The notes below the pieces were generated by a model that worked only from the letters and a program-made list of their open reading frames with translations, was not told the DNA's origin and ran no database searches. Positions 9,848-18,330 of a DNA stretch of 64,000 bases are shown piece after piece. The DNA comes from Paenibacillus abyssi (GTDB lineage Bacteria > Bacillota > Bacilli > Paenibacillales > Paenibacillaceae): positions 248,001 to 312,000 of the forward strand of contig NZ_BMGR01000002.1 of assembly GCF_014640295.1 (NCBI RefSeq), in the 5' to 3' direction. Positions within the stretch are counted from its first letter, which is position 1. Each line of letters opens with the position of its first letter. Made by a program: the position numbers and the translations under genes.

Positions 9848-9890
9848 AAGAACCTCCTTCGCAAAAATAGTTCGTCAGTAAAAACGTTCT

Positions 9891-9943
9891 ATAGTTGAAT
9901 AGTTTTATAATGGAACTATATCAGGGGCGTTAGCCTTTGTCAA
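9891..9943 (-). promoter_or_regulatory. sigma-A promoter and MarR-type operator
   Basis: On the minus strand TTGACA (9943-9938) and TATAGT (9920-9915) are separated by exactly 17 bases. An inverted repeat ATAGTT/AACTAT (9899-9904 and 9914-9919) overlaps the -10 and the expected start site, and a third ATAGTT lies at 9891-9896. This is the expected place for a repressor to bind; binding by the adjacent MarR protein is inferred. Confidence 0.65.
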
Positions 9944-10134
9944 TTGTTTACAAAAGGGAGTGTGCGATACTTTGGTTGTACCGCATTCACTGCGCAGTCG
10001 AATGTTCTTCCGATCGCTGTTGTTCCCGGATTCCCTTGAATGAATAGGCCGAAGTGGGGATCCGGGAACAAAGGCGACCGCTGATGCTTCTCCAGAATCA
10101 TTCGAACTGCTTCGTTTAGGCGTAACCGTTTCTG
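9940..10134 (-). other. unrecognised open stretch, possibly the 3' end of a broken gene
   Basis: A 64-codon stretch without a usable start reads like protein (contains LFIQGNPGTTAIGRTFDC) and ends at a TGA at 9940. The in-frame stop at 10135-10137 lies next to the IS remnant that begins at 10141. It may be the tail of a gene interrupted by the insertion, or chance. I do not recognise the family. Confidence 0.22.
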
Positions 10135-10140
10135 TCATAA

Positions 10141-10299
10141 AACCAAACACTACACCAGCGTCCAACCGACACCAGATGCCTGAAGCCGCATCTGGAGAAA
10201 GTAAAGCACGCGCTGGGCATACTGCCAAGCACGATTATCGCGGATGCCGGCTATGGTAGTGAAGAGAACTATCAATTTGCTGAAGAAGGCCGCAGTTGA
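10141..10299 (+). pseudogene. IS1182-family transposase fragment
   Basis: The frame reads HQRPTDTRCLKPHLEKVK and then ADAGYGSEENY, the hallmark of the catalytic region of IS1182-type (IS4-like DDE) transposases. It is bounded by in-frame stops (TAA at 10138, TGA at 10297) and covers only about 52 codons of a protein normally over 450 aa. It cannot encode an active enzyme. Confidence 0.75.
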
Positions 10300-10310
10300 C
10301 CGAAGACGAG

Positions 10311-10346
10311 AAATGGCGCCACAGATAGAGACCTGTGACGCCATTT
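10311..10346 (+). terminator. hairpin with T-run inside the IS remnant
   Basis: AAATGGCG (10311-10318) pairs with CGCCATTT (10339-10346), extended by CACAG/CTGTG with a bulge, followed by TTTAC. It may be a terminator in the plus direction, originally belonging to the IS. Confidence 0.5.
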
Positions 10347-10452
10347 TTACCGTTTTAGAGGTACCTATCAAGCTTCAATATCGCATTGAAGTTCCCTTTT
10401 GGGACAGCCTCAGTAACTATAGAGAAAGGCTTAAGAATTGAACCGGCGAATC

Positions 10453-11436
10453 TTAATAAGACCCGCGAATATGTTCCAACACCTCGTCCTCATAAAACTT
10501 CCGCAAACGTGCATGCTCCTCGTCCGTAAACGATGAGACGGCCAGCGCACCGAGGTTGTCCTCGACTTGCGCCGCATTCTTGAAGCCCGGGATGACGCAG
10601 GTCAGATTCGGGTTGTCCAGAATCCAGCGCAGCGATGCGCGGGTCATGTTCGTGCGTCCTTCGGCAATCCAGCCCAGGCTGCGGCTCAGCTCGACGCCTT
10701 TGTTGAACGGCAGGCCGGCGAACGTCTCGCCCACGTTGAAGCTTTCCCCGTTCTGGTTAAAGTTACGATGATCTTCGGCTTCAAAGGCGGACTGCTCCGT
10801 AAACTTGCCCGTCAGCAAGCCGCTCGCCAGCGGCAGCCGCACGAGAATGCCCACGCCCTGGGCATGCGCTTTCGGGAACAGCTCCTCTGCCGGCTTCTGC
10901 CGGAACAGATTATAGATGACCTGCAGCGCCCTCACATTCGGATACTGCAAGCAGAGCAAGCCTTCCTGCACCGACTCCACGCTGACGCCGTATTCCCGGA
11001 TTTTACCCTCTTCCTTCAGTTTATCCAATACCTCGAATACCGCACCATCACGCAAAATCTCTATCGGCGGGCAGTGAATCTGGTACAGGTCAATCCGCTC
11101 ACGCTGCAAGCGCTTTAAACTTGCTTCACAGAATGCACGAACCGAGTCCATCGAGTAGACAGCCGGATCGTGAATATCTGCCGAGCGGCAAAACTTCGTC
11201 GCGATATGAATCTGATCCTCTTTCCCCTTGGTCGCTTGCGCTAACAGCTCTTCACTATGTCCTGCCCCATATACATCGGCTGTATCGAAGAAATTAACGC
11301 CCGCTTCCATCGCCTGCTCAAGCGCATACAATGAATCCTTGTCATTTACAGTTCCCCATGATCCGCCAATCGCCCAAGTGCCAAAGCTGATTTCACTGAC
11401 GGATAAATCGCTGCTTCCAAGCTTTCTATAGTTCAT
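10453..11436 (-). CDS. aldo/keto reductase
   Basis: 327 aa NADPH-dependent aldo-keto reductase of the (beta/alpha)8 type. The N-terminus MNYRKLGSSDLSVSEISFGTWAIGG, cut here only by length, is typical. Catalytic Asp and Tyr are in FFDTADVYGAGHSEELL (about residues 50-66), Lys in IATKFCR (about 81), and the cofactor-binding end is CVIPGFKNAAQVEDNLGA. AGGAGG precedes the ATG. It is monocistronic as far as can be seen; downstream is the IS remnant. The substrate is unknown. Confidence 0.9.
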   Translation of the reverse strand: MNYRKLGSSDLSVSEISFGTWAIGGSWGTVNDKDSLYALEQAMEAGVNFFDTADVYGAGHSEELLAQATKGKEDQIHIATKFCRSADIHDPAVYSMDSVRAFCEASLKRLQRERIDLYQIHCPPIEILRDGAVFEVLDKLKEEGKIREYGVSVESVQEGLLCLQYPNVRALQVIYNLFRQKPAEELFPKAHAQGVGILVRLPLASGLLTGKFTEQSAFEAEDHRNFNQNGESFNVGETFAGLPFNKGVELSRSLGWIAEGRTNMTRASLRWILDNPNLTCVIPGFKNAAQVEDNLGALAVSSFTDEEHARLRKFYEDEVLEHIRGSY

Positions 11437-11655
11437 GATCGCGCCTCCTATGACTAGTCTGACAATAATGTACTATAGTTTGGGTTCTGCGCGCAATGAA
11501 CGGCGGAGCATTTGAGCTCTACCCGCAATAATGCATAACACAGCATTGCAATCCAGCTCAAATCTGAATATTCCGGCTCATCATCGTCATCAGTAGCGCG
11601 GATGAGAGCGGTCATCATTCACATCAAATCAAGTGTCATTGCCAGCTGACAAGGG

Positions 11656-11684
11656 TTACAATTTCAATAGGAAATTTGTATAAT
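11656..11684 (+). promoter_or_regulatory. probable promoter of modAB
   Basis: TATAAT at 11679-11684 with TTACAA at 11656-11661 (17-base spacer). The -35 is weak. The rest of the 11437-11734 gap shows no gene. Confidence 0.45.
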
Positions 11685-11734
11685 TATATGTAATCATGAA
11701 TTGAACCTAAGTCACTACTTCCAGGAGTGAAGTT

Positions 11735-12550
11735 ATGTTAAAACCAACTCGGTTCCATGCGGCATTGTTGATTATCATTGCCCTATTAACGGTCTTACTC
11801 AGCGGCTGCGGCACGCCAAGCAATGCAAGCTCACAGATCCAAACCGGCGACGACCCTGCCGAGCTTATCATTTCTGCTGCGGCGAGTTTGACAGGCGCGC
11901 TTAAGGACATACAAACGGGCTTTGAAGCAAAACATCCCTCTGTGCAACTTACCTTCAACTTTGGCTCATCCGGGGCTTTGCAGCAGCAAATCGAGCAGGG
12001 GGCGCCGGTGGACGTCTTTCTCTCGGCCGGGGTCAGCAATATGGAAGCACTTGTTGATAAAGGGCTCGTCGATCCCGCGATGAAAACAACGCTGCTTATG
12101 AACCGCCTGGTTGTGGTCGTTCCCAATGACGGACAAGCAGTGATTGCAGTTATGGCCGATTTGCTCAAAGAGGATGTAAAGAGCGTGGCGATCGGCATTC
12201 CGGAAAGCGTGCCGGCCGGAGGATATGCGAAGGAAGCAATGATTTACACCGCACTGTGGGATAAGCTGCAGCCTAAGCTGGTACAAGCCAAAGACGTCCG
12301 GCAGGTGCTCCACTATGTGGAGACCGGCAATTCGGACGCGGGCTTCGTCTATCAAACGGATGCGCTCTCTACGAAATCGGCAAAAGTCGCCTTCACCGTG
12401 GACCCGGGCAGCTACCAACCGATCGAGTACCCTATAGCAATCACCAAAGCCTCGAAGCAACAAGAGGAAGCGGAGCTATTTTATACCTATCTCCAGAGTG
12501 AAGAGGCCTTGAGTATATTCAAAGATTACGGCTTCTCCCTGCCTGAATAA
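11735..12550 (+). CDS. modA: molybdate ABC transporter substrate-binding lipoprotein
   Basis: 271 aa. A lipoprotein signal ends in LLSGC (acylated Cys about residue 25). The mature part is a ModA-type binding protein with ISAAASLTGALKDIQ and FNFGSSGALQQQIEQGAPVDVFLSA, which are characteristic ModA ligand-site motifs. It should capture molybdate (or tungstate) outside the membrane. CAGGAGTGAAG precedes the ATG. Its stop overlaps the modB start by one base (TAATG), so translation is coupled. No modC ATPase gene follows. Confidence 0.93.
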   Translation: MLKPTRFHAALLIIIALLTVLLSGCGTPSNASSQIQTGDDPAELIISAAASLTGALKDIQTGFEAKHPSVQLTFNFGSSGALQQQIEQGAPVDVFLSAGVSNMEALVDKGLVDPAMKTTLLMNRLVVVVPNDGQAVIAVMADLLKEDVKSVAIGIPESVPAGGYAKEAMIYTALWDKLQPKLVQAKDVRQVLHYVETGNSDAGFVYQTDALSTKSAKVAFTVDPGSYQPIEYPIAITKASKQQEEAELFYTYLQSEEALSIFKDYGFSLPE

Positions 12551-13224
12551 TGATGCTGAATATGGATTGGGAAACGTTCTGGCCGCCTATTCGATTATCT
12601 ATTCAAGTGTCCCTTGTATCCAGTATTTTCGTTACTTTGCTTGGCGTATGGATCGCCCGATACATGTCCGCCAAGAAGTTCAAGGGAAAAGTTGTACTGG
12701 AGACCGTTTTCATGCTGCCTATCGTACTGCCTCCGACGGTCGTCGGTTTTCTGCTGCTGGTGCTGTTCGGGCGGCAGGGCTGGGCGGGAAAAGGTATCGA
12801 GTGGCTGTTTGACGCGCCGATTATTTTTACTTGGTGGGCGGCAGTTATCGCTTCAATCGTAGTCGCTTTTCCGCTTGTGTATCAGACAATGAGGGTCGGG
12901 TTTGATAGCGTGGACCGTTCTCTGGAGGATGCGGGAAGATCGGAGGGCGCCAGCGAATGGCAGGTATTCCGGTATATTTCCCTCCCCCTGACCGCTCATT
13001 CGCTTGCATCGGCTTATATCCTCGGGTTCGCACGCAGCTTGGGTGAATTCGGCGCTACGCTTATGATCGCCGGCAATATTCCAGGCCGCACGCAGACGAT
13101 TCCGACGGCTATCTATGTCGCGGTTGATTCAGGTAATATGGCAATGGCCTGGGCTTGGACCATTGCCATTATCATCGTTTCATTTCTGATGCTTCTTGCT
13201 GTCAGGCGCAGAAGCCAGCCATGA
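12550..13224 (+). CDS. modB: molybdate ABC transporter permease
   Basis: 224 aa integral membrane protein with about five helices and the EAA-type cytoplasmic loop that docks to the ATPase (EDAGRSEGASEWQVFRYISL, about residues 115-135). It belongs to the ModB/CysT permease class and would carry molybdate with ModA. The start overlaps the modA stop by one base. A strong terminator follows immediately, so the operon ends here without modC; the ATPase must come from elsewhere in the genome or be shared with another importer. Confidence 0.92.
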   Translation: MMLNMDWETFWPPIRLSIQVSLVSSIFVTLLGVWIARYMSAKKFKGKVVLETVFMLPIVLPPTVVGFLLLVLFGRQGWAGKGIEWLFDAPIIFTWWAAVIASIVVAFPLVYQTMRVGFDSVDRSLEDAGRSEGASEWQVFRYISLPLTAHSLASAYILGFARSLGEFGATLMIAGNIPGRTQTIPTAIYVAVDSGNMAMAWAWTIAIIIVSFLMLLAVRRRSQP

Positions 13225-13277
13225 ATAACGCCGGCCCGGATAAGTCCTAACGACTTCCCGGGCCGGCGTTATTTTAT
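13224..13277 (+). terminator. terminator of modAB
   Basis: A perfect 16-bp stem AATAACGCCGGCCCGG (13224-13239) with its complement at 13258-13273, followed by TTTA. It starts on the last base of the modB stop codon. It also lies 11 bases past the stop of the convergent PfpI gene and may serve it. Confidence 0.88.
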
Positions 13278-13284
13278 AGGCGAA

Positions 13285-13818
13285 TTAATAGGCGCTTACG
13301 CCTAATTTCTTGATGGTTTCTGCAATGAATGCGGGCTCATCGTCCGGCGTACGCGAGGTAATGAGATTATTGTCCACCACGACTTCCTCGTCCACAAACT
13401 TCCCGCCCGCCGCTTCCACTTCATCGGAAATAGCCGGGTAAGAGGTTAGCGTCCGTCCTTTCAGCAATCCCGCTTCGGCCAGTAATTGCGGACCATGGCA
13501 GATAGCCGAGATGGTAATTCCGGCCCGATCCGCTTGCTGAACAAATTCGACCATCCGTTTGTTCTCCCTCAAGTGGGAGGGCGACTTTCCGCCGGGAATG
13601 ATGACCGCCGCATAATCCTCCGCATTGGCTTCTGTCGCAGACAAATGAGAGATGTACGAAATGGTTCCCTTCTTGCCTTTCAGTTCCTCGCCTTTCTCCA
13701 AGCTGATAATAACGGCCTCGTTGCCATTTTTCGTTATCGCATCATAAGGATTGGACATCTCGGAATCCTCGAACTCATCCGCCAGCAAGAATGCCACCTT
13801 CTTCTTCATTTGCTCCAT
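13285..13818 (-). CDS. DJ-1/PfpI family protein (class I glutamine-amidotransferase fold)
   Basis: 177 aa cytosolic protein. The nucleophile elbow AICHGPQLL carries the conserved Cys (about residue 105), and the conserved Glu sits in LADEFEDSEM near the N-terminus. Related proteins (PfpI, YraA, YfkM types) act in repair of glycated proteins or as general stress proteins; the exact activity is not predictable. A TTG start 7 codons upstream lies inside the ribosome site; AAAGGAG precedes the ATG at 13818, which is preferred. It is convergent with modB. Confidence 0.88.
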   Translation of the reverse strand: MEQMKKKVAFLLADEFEDSEMSNPYDAITKNGNEAVIISLEKGEELKGKKGTISYISHLSATEANAEDYAAVIIPGGKSPSHLRENKRMVEFVQQADRAGITISAICHGPQLLAEAGLLKGRTLTSYPAISDEVEAAGGKFVDEEVVVDNNLITSRTPDDEPAFIAETIKKLGVSAY

Positions 13819-13900
13819 ATTATTCCACTCCTTTTTCAAGATATGACATCAGCTTATCCAAGCATAATCTCTATTACCCTAAAAGGAGAAGAATGAAAAA

Positions 13901-14446
13901 TCAGCTGTCCATTATGGTCAGAAGCTGCTCTGCGGGAATGCGCGGCTGTGCGGCGGGAATTTTCGCGGGATAGCCGATATGCAGCGTGCCGACTAGCTTC
14001 TCGCCCGGCTGAATGCCGAACGCTTCACGGTATTCCGGCTGATGCATCAGGCCCGGCGTCTTCCATACGGTTCCGATCCCCTTCTCCCAGGCCAGCAGGC
14101 TAAAATTGTGGATGATGCAGCTTGTGGAAGCATAGTCTTCCTCGCGGATCGCCAGATTCGGGTTTTCCCGCATAGCAACGGTCAGAAGTGCCGGAACGCC
14201 GATCATTTTGTTATACGCCTTCTCGCCGTCCAGCGCACCCGTCCTGCCTGCAATGCTGCGGCACGTCTGCGCGATTCGTTTGACGCCATCTCCATGGACA
14301 AGCACAAAACGCCAGGGCTGAGTCATTCTGTGGTTCGGCACCCATACGGACGTATCTAATAATTGCGTGATCAGTTTAACAGACACAGGCCGGTCTTCAA
14401 ACAGTTGAACGGAACGTCTTTCTTTCAGCAGCTGCGCTAACTCCAT
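13901..14446 (-). CDS. nitroreductase family FMN protein
   Basis: 181 aa flavoprotein of the nitroreductase superfamily. FMN-binding RRSVQLFEDRPVS (about residues 10-22), VPNHRMTQPWRFVLV (about 36-50) and the C-terminal GYPAKIP are present; the length is normal for the YfhC/YdjA type. It should reduce nitro, quinone or enone compounds with NAD(P)H, or work as a ferric or flavin reductase. A promoter 115-150 bases upstream contains a good Fur box, so expression in iron starvation is likely and a role in iron reduction is possible. AGGAGAGA precedes the ATG. Confidence 0.88.
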   Translation of the reverse strand: MELAQLLKERRSVQLFEDRPVSVKLITQLLDTSVWVPNHRMTQPWRFVLVHGDGVKRIAQTCRSIAGRTGALDGEKAYNKMIGVPALLTVAMRENPNLAIREEDYASTSCIIHNFSLLAWEKGIGTVWKTPGLMHQPEYREAFGIQPGEKLVGTLHIGYPAKIPAAQPRIPAEQLLTIMDS

Positions 14447-14568
14447 TTCTTCTCTCTCCTTTTTTGTCCAGTATTCCGTACATATTTTCGCAATGCGCGC
14501 GTGTTGCCACGCAATATGGCAGCAGCAGGGCGATCCACAGGCTGAGATGATTCTTCTACTTATTCAAG

Positions 14569-14596
14569 TTTATGTGAAAATGATTATCAATGTCAA
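14569..14596 (-). promoter_or_regulatory. promoter with Fur box upstream of the nitroreductase gene
   Basis: The minus strand has TTGACA (14596-14591) and CATAAA (14574-14569) 16 bases apart. Between them on the plus strand lies GAAAATGATTATCAATGTC (14576-14594), which matches the classic 19-base Fur consensus at 16 positions. The leader to the nitroreductase start is about 115 bases and includes a small GCGTG-GCAA-CACGC hairpin. Confidence 0.7.
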
Positions 14597-14646
14597 TTCT
14601 CCTTCTTTGCGATGTTTATCATCGATAACGGCGCCCTAACATTAGT

Positions 14647-14674
14647 GAAGCGGGAGAGAAGACTCCCCCGCTTC
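14647..14674 (-). terminator. hairpin after the ABC exporter operon
   Basis: GAAGCGGGAG (14647-14656) pairs with CTCCCCCGCTTC (14663-14674) with one bulge, directly at the stop codon of the exporter gene. There is no long T-run, so termination strength is uncertain. Confidence 0.5.
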
Positions 14675-16572
14675 TATCCAGCTTTTGTACTTTCCATCGC
14701 AAACTGGCTGTTGTACAAATCGGCGTAGAAGCCATTTTGCGCAAGCAGTTCCTCGTGGCTGCCCTTCTCAATGACATCGCCTTTGTTCATGACCAGGATC
14801 AGGTCGGCATCCCGAATCGTAGACAGCCGGTGCGCAATGACAAAGCTCGTTCGGCCTTCCATCAGTGCATTCATCGCGTTTTGGATGTTCACCTCGGTCC
14901 GCGTATCCACGCTGCTCGTCGCTTCATCCAAAATGAGAATGGAAGGATTGGCTAGAATAGCACGGGCAATCGTAAGCAGCTGCTTCTGTCCTTGGGAAAT
15001 ATTCGATGCCTCTTCGTTCAATACGGTATCGTAGCCGTCAGGAAGCGTACGGATGAAATGATCGGCATGGGCTGCCTGCGCAGCTTGCACGATCTCTTCT
15101 TCGGTTGCGTCTTCCCGGCCATAACCAATATTGTCCCGGATTGTTCCGTTAAACAACCAGGTGTCCTGCAGCACCATGCCGAACATCCCCCGCAGGCTGC
15201 CCCGCTGCATATCGGTAATATCAACGCCGTCAATCGTTATTTTGCCGCTGCTCAGTTCATAGAAGCGCATCAACAGATTGGTCAACGTCGTTTTGCCGGC
15301 GCCTGTCGGTCCAACGATCGCAATCGTTTGTCCGGCTTTCACTTCGATATTCATGTCCTGAATTAAGGTTTCGCCTTCCTTATAACCAAACTTCACATGC
15401 TCGAACTTGACTACGCCCCTCGGTGATGCCAAAACTGCTGCATCCGCAGTCTCAGGTTGCTCCTCCTCTTCATCCAGCAGCTCAAAGACCCGTTCGGCCG
15501 ATGCGATCGTGGACTGAATGATGTTGGCAATGTTCGCGGTCTGGGTGATGGGCTGGGAGAACTGTCTCGCATACTGGATAAAGGCTTGAATATCCCCGAT
15601 GCGGATCGCATTCTGTGTTACCAAAATACCGCCAACCACACAAATGAGCACATAACCAATATTGCCGATGAACATCATAAGCGGCATGATAATGCCCGAG
15701 ATAAACTGCGCTCTCCAGCCGGCTTCATATAATTTCTCATTAATGCCGCTGAAGGTGTCGACGGATTGCTTCTCACGGCCGAATACCTTCACAATCCGGT
15801 GTCCGGTATACATTTCTTCGACATGGCCGTTCAACTCGCCGAGCGATTTCTGCTGATCCTTGAAATATCGCTGCGAGCGTCCGGCAATCGCCTTGATGAC
15901 GACGAAGCTGAGCGGCAGCGTCAAGATCAGAATCAGCGTCATTAACGGGCTGATCGTCAGCATCATGATGGTTACCCCGAGGAGCGTGACAATCGAAGTA
16001 ATAAGCTGCGTGAGGCTCTGCTGCAGAGTGTTGCTGATATTATCGACGTCGTTCACCGCGCGGCTTAATATATCACCATTGCTTCGGGAGTCGAAAAATT
16101 TGAGCGGCAGCTTCGCCAGCTTGGCGTTCACTTCCTCGCGGAGCTTATAGACCGTCTTCTGCGCGACCCCTGCCATCAAATATTGCTGCACATAACCAAA
16201 CGCCGCACTAAACACATATAACCCGATTAATACGATCAAGATATGCAAAATATAATCAAAATCGATGCCGGCACCGGTTCCGCCCGGCATCTTGGTCATC
16301 ATTCCTTCAAATAGAGCCGTCGTCGCATTACCGAGCAGCTTTGGGCTGACGATCATAAAGATCGTGCTGAGCACCGCAGTGATAAATACCGCAATTAACT
16401 GCACGCTGAACGGCTTTAGATACGCCGTAAGCCTTTTTAACGTGACTTTAAAATTTTTGGCCTTCTGCACCGGCATGCCCATTCCGGGCCCCGGTCCGAA
16501 GCCCCGGCCCATCGGACCCGGCCCTCCCGATGCTTGTCCGGAGCGCGGCGATGATGTACGTTCCTGACTCAT
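14674..16572 (-). CDS. ABC exporter half, catalytic-site subunit (YfiC-like)
   Basis: 632 aa: a cytosolic Gly/Pro-rich N-terminal tail (1-35), a six-helix exporter domain (about 50-340) and an ATPase domain (about 390-620). Walker A is VGPTGAGKTTL and Walker B ILILDEATSSVD with the catalytic Glu, and the H-loop is IAHRLST. The signature motif is SQGQ instead of SGGQ. It pairs with the partner encoded just upstream, whose stop overlaps this start by 4 bases. Together they form a heterodimeric multidrug exporter of the LmrCD/YfiBC type. The substrate is unknown. Confidence 0.9.
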   Translation of the reverse strand: MSQERTSSPRSGQASGGPGPMGRGFGPGPGMGMPVQKAKNFKVTLKRLTAYLKPFSVQLIAVFITAVLSTIFMIVSPKLLGNATTALFEGMMTKMPGGTGAGIDFDYILHILIVLIGLYVFSAAFGYVQQYLMAGVAQKTVYKLREEVNAKLAKLPLKFFDSRSNGDILSRAVNDVDNISNTLQQSLTQLITSIVTLLGVTIMMLTISPLMTLILILTLPLSFVVIKAIAGRSQRYFKDQQKSLGELNGHVEEMYTGHRIVKVFGREKQSVDTFSGINEKLYEAGWRAQFISGIIMPLMMFIGNIGYVLICVVGGILVTQNAIRIGDIQAFIQYARQFSQPITQTANIANIIQSTIASAERVFELLDEEEEQPETADAAVLASPRGVVKFEHVKFGYKEGETLIQDMNIEVKAGQTIAIVGPTGAGKTTLTNLLMRFYELSSGKITIDGVDITDMQRGSLRGMFGMVLQDTWLFNGTIRDNIGYGREDATEEEIVQAAQAAHADHFIRTLPDGYDTVLNEEASNISQGQKQLLTIARAILANPSILILDEATSSVDTRTEVNIQNAMNALMEGRTSFVIAHRLSTIRDADLILVMNKGDVIEKGSHEELLAQNGFYADLYNSQFAMESTKAG

Positions 16573-18302
16573 GCGATCTCCTCCTCCGAGAGCTGTGAGG
16601 ATACGATTTCGCGGTACACTTGATTGGACGCCATCAACTCGTGATGAGTGCCAATACCCGCAATTTCTCCCTCATCCAGTACGATGATCCGATCAGCATC
16701 CATAATCGTGCTCACACGCTGGGCAACGATGATCACTGTGGATGCCGTTGTTTCCTGCTTTAATGCCGCCCGCAGCTTCGCATCGGTCTTGAAATCAAGC
16801 GCCGAGAAGCTGTCGTCAAAAATATAAATCTCCGGCCTTCGTACCAAAGCCCGGGCAATCGACAACCGCTGCTTTTGACCTCCGGAGACGTTATTGCCGC
16901 CCTGCTCGATCATCGACTCGAAGCCATCCTTCATTCCGCTAATAAATTCGGTCGCCTGCGCGATCTCAGCCGCATGCCGTACTTCCTGCTCCGTGGCGTC
17001 TTCCTTACCATACTTAATATTGTCGGTAATCGTACCGGAAAAGAGCACTGCCTTCTGCGGCACGAAGCCGATCTTGGCCCGGAGCTGCTCCTGTGTCATC
17101 TCCCGCACGTCCACACCATCAATTCGGACGCTTCCGCTCTCAATGTCATAGAAGCGCGGAATCAAACTGACAAGCGCCGACTTACCCGACCCGGTTCCGC
17201 CGATAATAGCTGTTACTTCCCCGGGAGATGCTTTGAAGGTGATCGAGGAAAGCGCCGGCTTTTCCGCACCGGGATAACTGAAGGTGACATGATCGAATTC
17301 GACTACCCCTTTTCCCCGGGCGGAAGCGGACGTTCTTGGCGCCGCAGGATCCTCGATGACCGGCTCCATGTCCAGCACTTCATTAATCCGAACAGCCGAG
17401 GCTTGGGCGCGGGGAATCATCACGATCATAAACGATACCATGATCAGGGAGAACATAATTTGCATGGCATATTGAATGAAAGCCATCAGCGAGCCCACCT
17501 GCATGTCGCCATTATCAATGCGAATGCCGCCGAACCAAATGATCGCCACCGTAGCCAGATTCATCACAAGCATCATAACCGGCATCATCGCCGCCATGAT
17601 TTTATTCACTTTGATCGCCGTATTGGTCAGATCCTCATTGGCCTGCTCGAAACGTTTGCTTTCATGATCGGTCCGGTTAAAGGAACGGATGACGCGAATG
17701 CCGCTCAGGCCTTCCCGAAGGACAAGGTTTAACCGATCCAACTTAGCCTGCATAACTTTGAAATAAGGCATGCCTTTTGCAACAATGGCGAAAATCGCCA
17801 AGCTCAGAACCGGAATGACCCCAACGATCACCCACGAGAGCTGGGCATCCTTAGAGATCGCCATGATGATCCCGCCGATACACATCATCGGCGCCATGAC
17901 CATCATCCGCAGCATCATGTTCAATACTTGCTGTACCTGCGTAATATCGTTTGTTGTCCGGTTAATCAGCGACGCCGTGCCGATCTTGTCGAACTCCTGC
18001 AGCGAGAAGTTCCCGACATGAACGAATACTTTTTTGCGAACGGTCTGACCGAACCCTGCGGAAACCTTTGAAGACAGATAACTCGCCAGCACTGAGGCCA
18101 ACGTGCCACCTGCTGCTACAAGCAGCATGAATCCGCCAATTTTCCATATATACGTCACATCCCCCTGTATGATCCCGATATCTACGATATCCGCCATTAA
18201 GGTAGGCAGGTACAGCTCCGAGAGCGTCTGCAGGAACGTGAACAGTAATACGATGGCAATCGCAAGCTTATAGACATTTAAAAATCGGAACAGCTTCAAC
18301 AT
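16569..18302 (-). CDS. ABC exporter half, degenerate-site subunit (YfiB-like)
   Basis: 577 aa exporter half: six helices (about 15-310) and an ATPase domain (about 335-570). Walker A is IGGTGSGKSAL and the signature is canonical VSGGQ. However, Walker B ends IFDDSFSALD (Asp in place of the catalytic Glu) and the H-loop His is Gln (VAQRVST). These changes are the mark of the degenerate half of a heterodimeric exporter and complement the partner with intact Glu and His but altered signature. AGAGGTGATGAAGG precedes the ATG. It lies 28 bases downstream of a MarR gene. Confidence 0.9.
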   Translation of the reverse strand: MLKLFRFLNVYKLAIAIVLLFTFLQTLSELYLPTLMADIVDIGIIQGDVTYIWKIGGFMLLVAAGGTLASVLASYLSSKVSAGFGQTVRKKVFVHVGNFSLQEFDKIGTASLINRTTNDITQVQQVLNMMLRMMVMAPMMCIGGIIMAISKDAQLSWVIVGVIPVLSLAIFAIVAKGMPYFKVMQAKLDRLNLVLREGLSGIRVIRSFNRTDHESKRFEQANEDLTNTAIKVNKIMAAMMPVMMLVMNLATVAIIWFGGIRIDNGDMQVGSLMAFIQYAMQIMFSLIMVSFMIVMIPRAQASAVRINEVLDMEPVIEDPAAPRTSASARGKGVVEFDHVTFSYPGAEKPALSSITFKASPGEVTAIIGGTGSGKSALVSLIPRFYDIESGSVRIDGVDVREMTQEQLRAKIGFVPQKAVLFSGTITDNIKYGKEDATEQEVRHAAEIAQATEFISGMKDGFESMIEQGGNNVSGGQKQRLSIARALVRRPEIYIFDDSFSALDFKTDAKLRAALKQETTASTVIIVAQRVSTIMDADRIIVLDEGEIAGIGTHHELMASNQVYREIVSSQLSEEEIA

Positions 18303-18330
18303 CCTTCATCACCTCTGCCATAATCGGGAT

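Larger units (their letters stand above)
10141..10411 (+). mobile_element. decayed IS1182-type insertion sequence remnant
   Basis: The right part of an element: a transposase fragment (10141-10299), a hairpin (10311-10346) and a sequence resembling the terminal inverted repeat of IS1182-type elements, CCCTTTTGGGACAGCCTC (10394-10411). The left end and most of the transposase are missing and no matching left repeat is seen. It is immobile. Confidence 0.6.
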
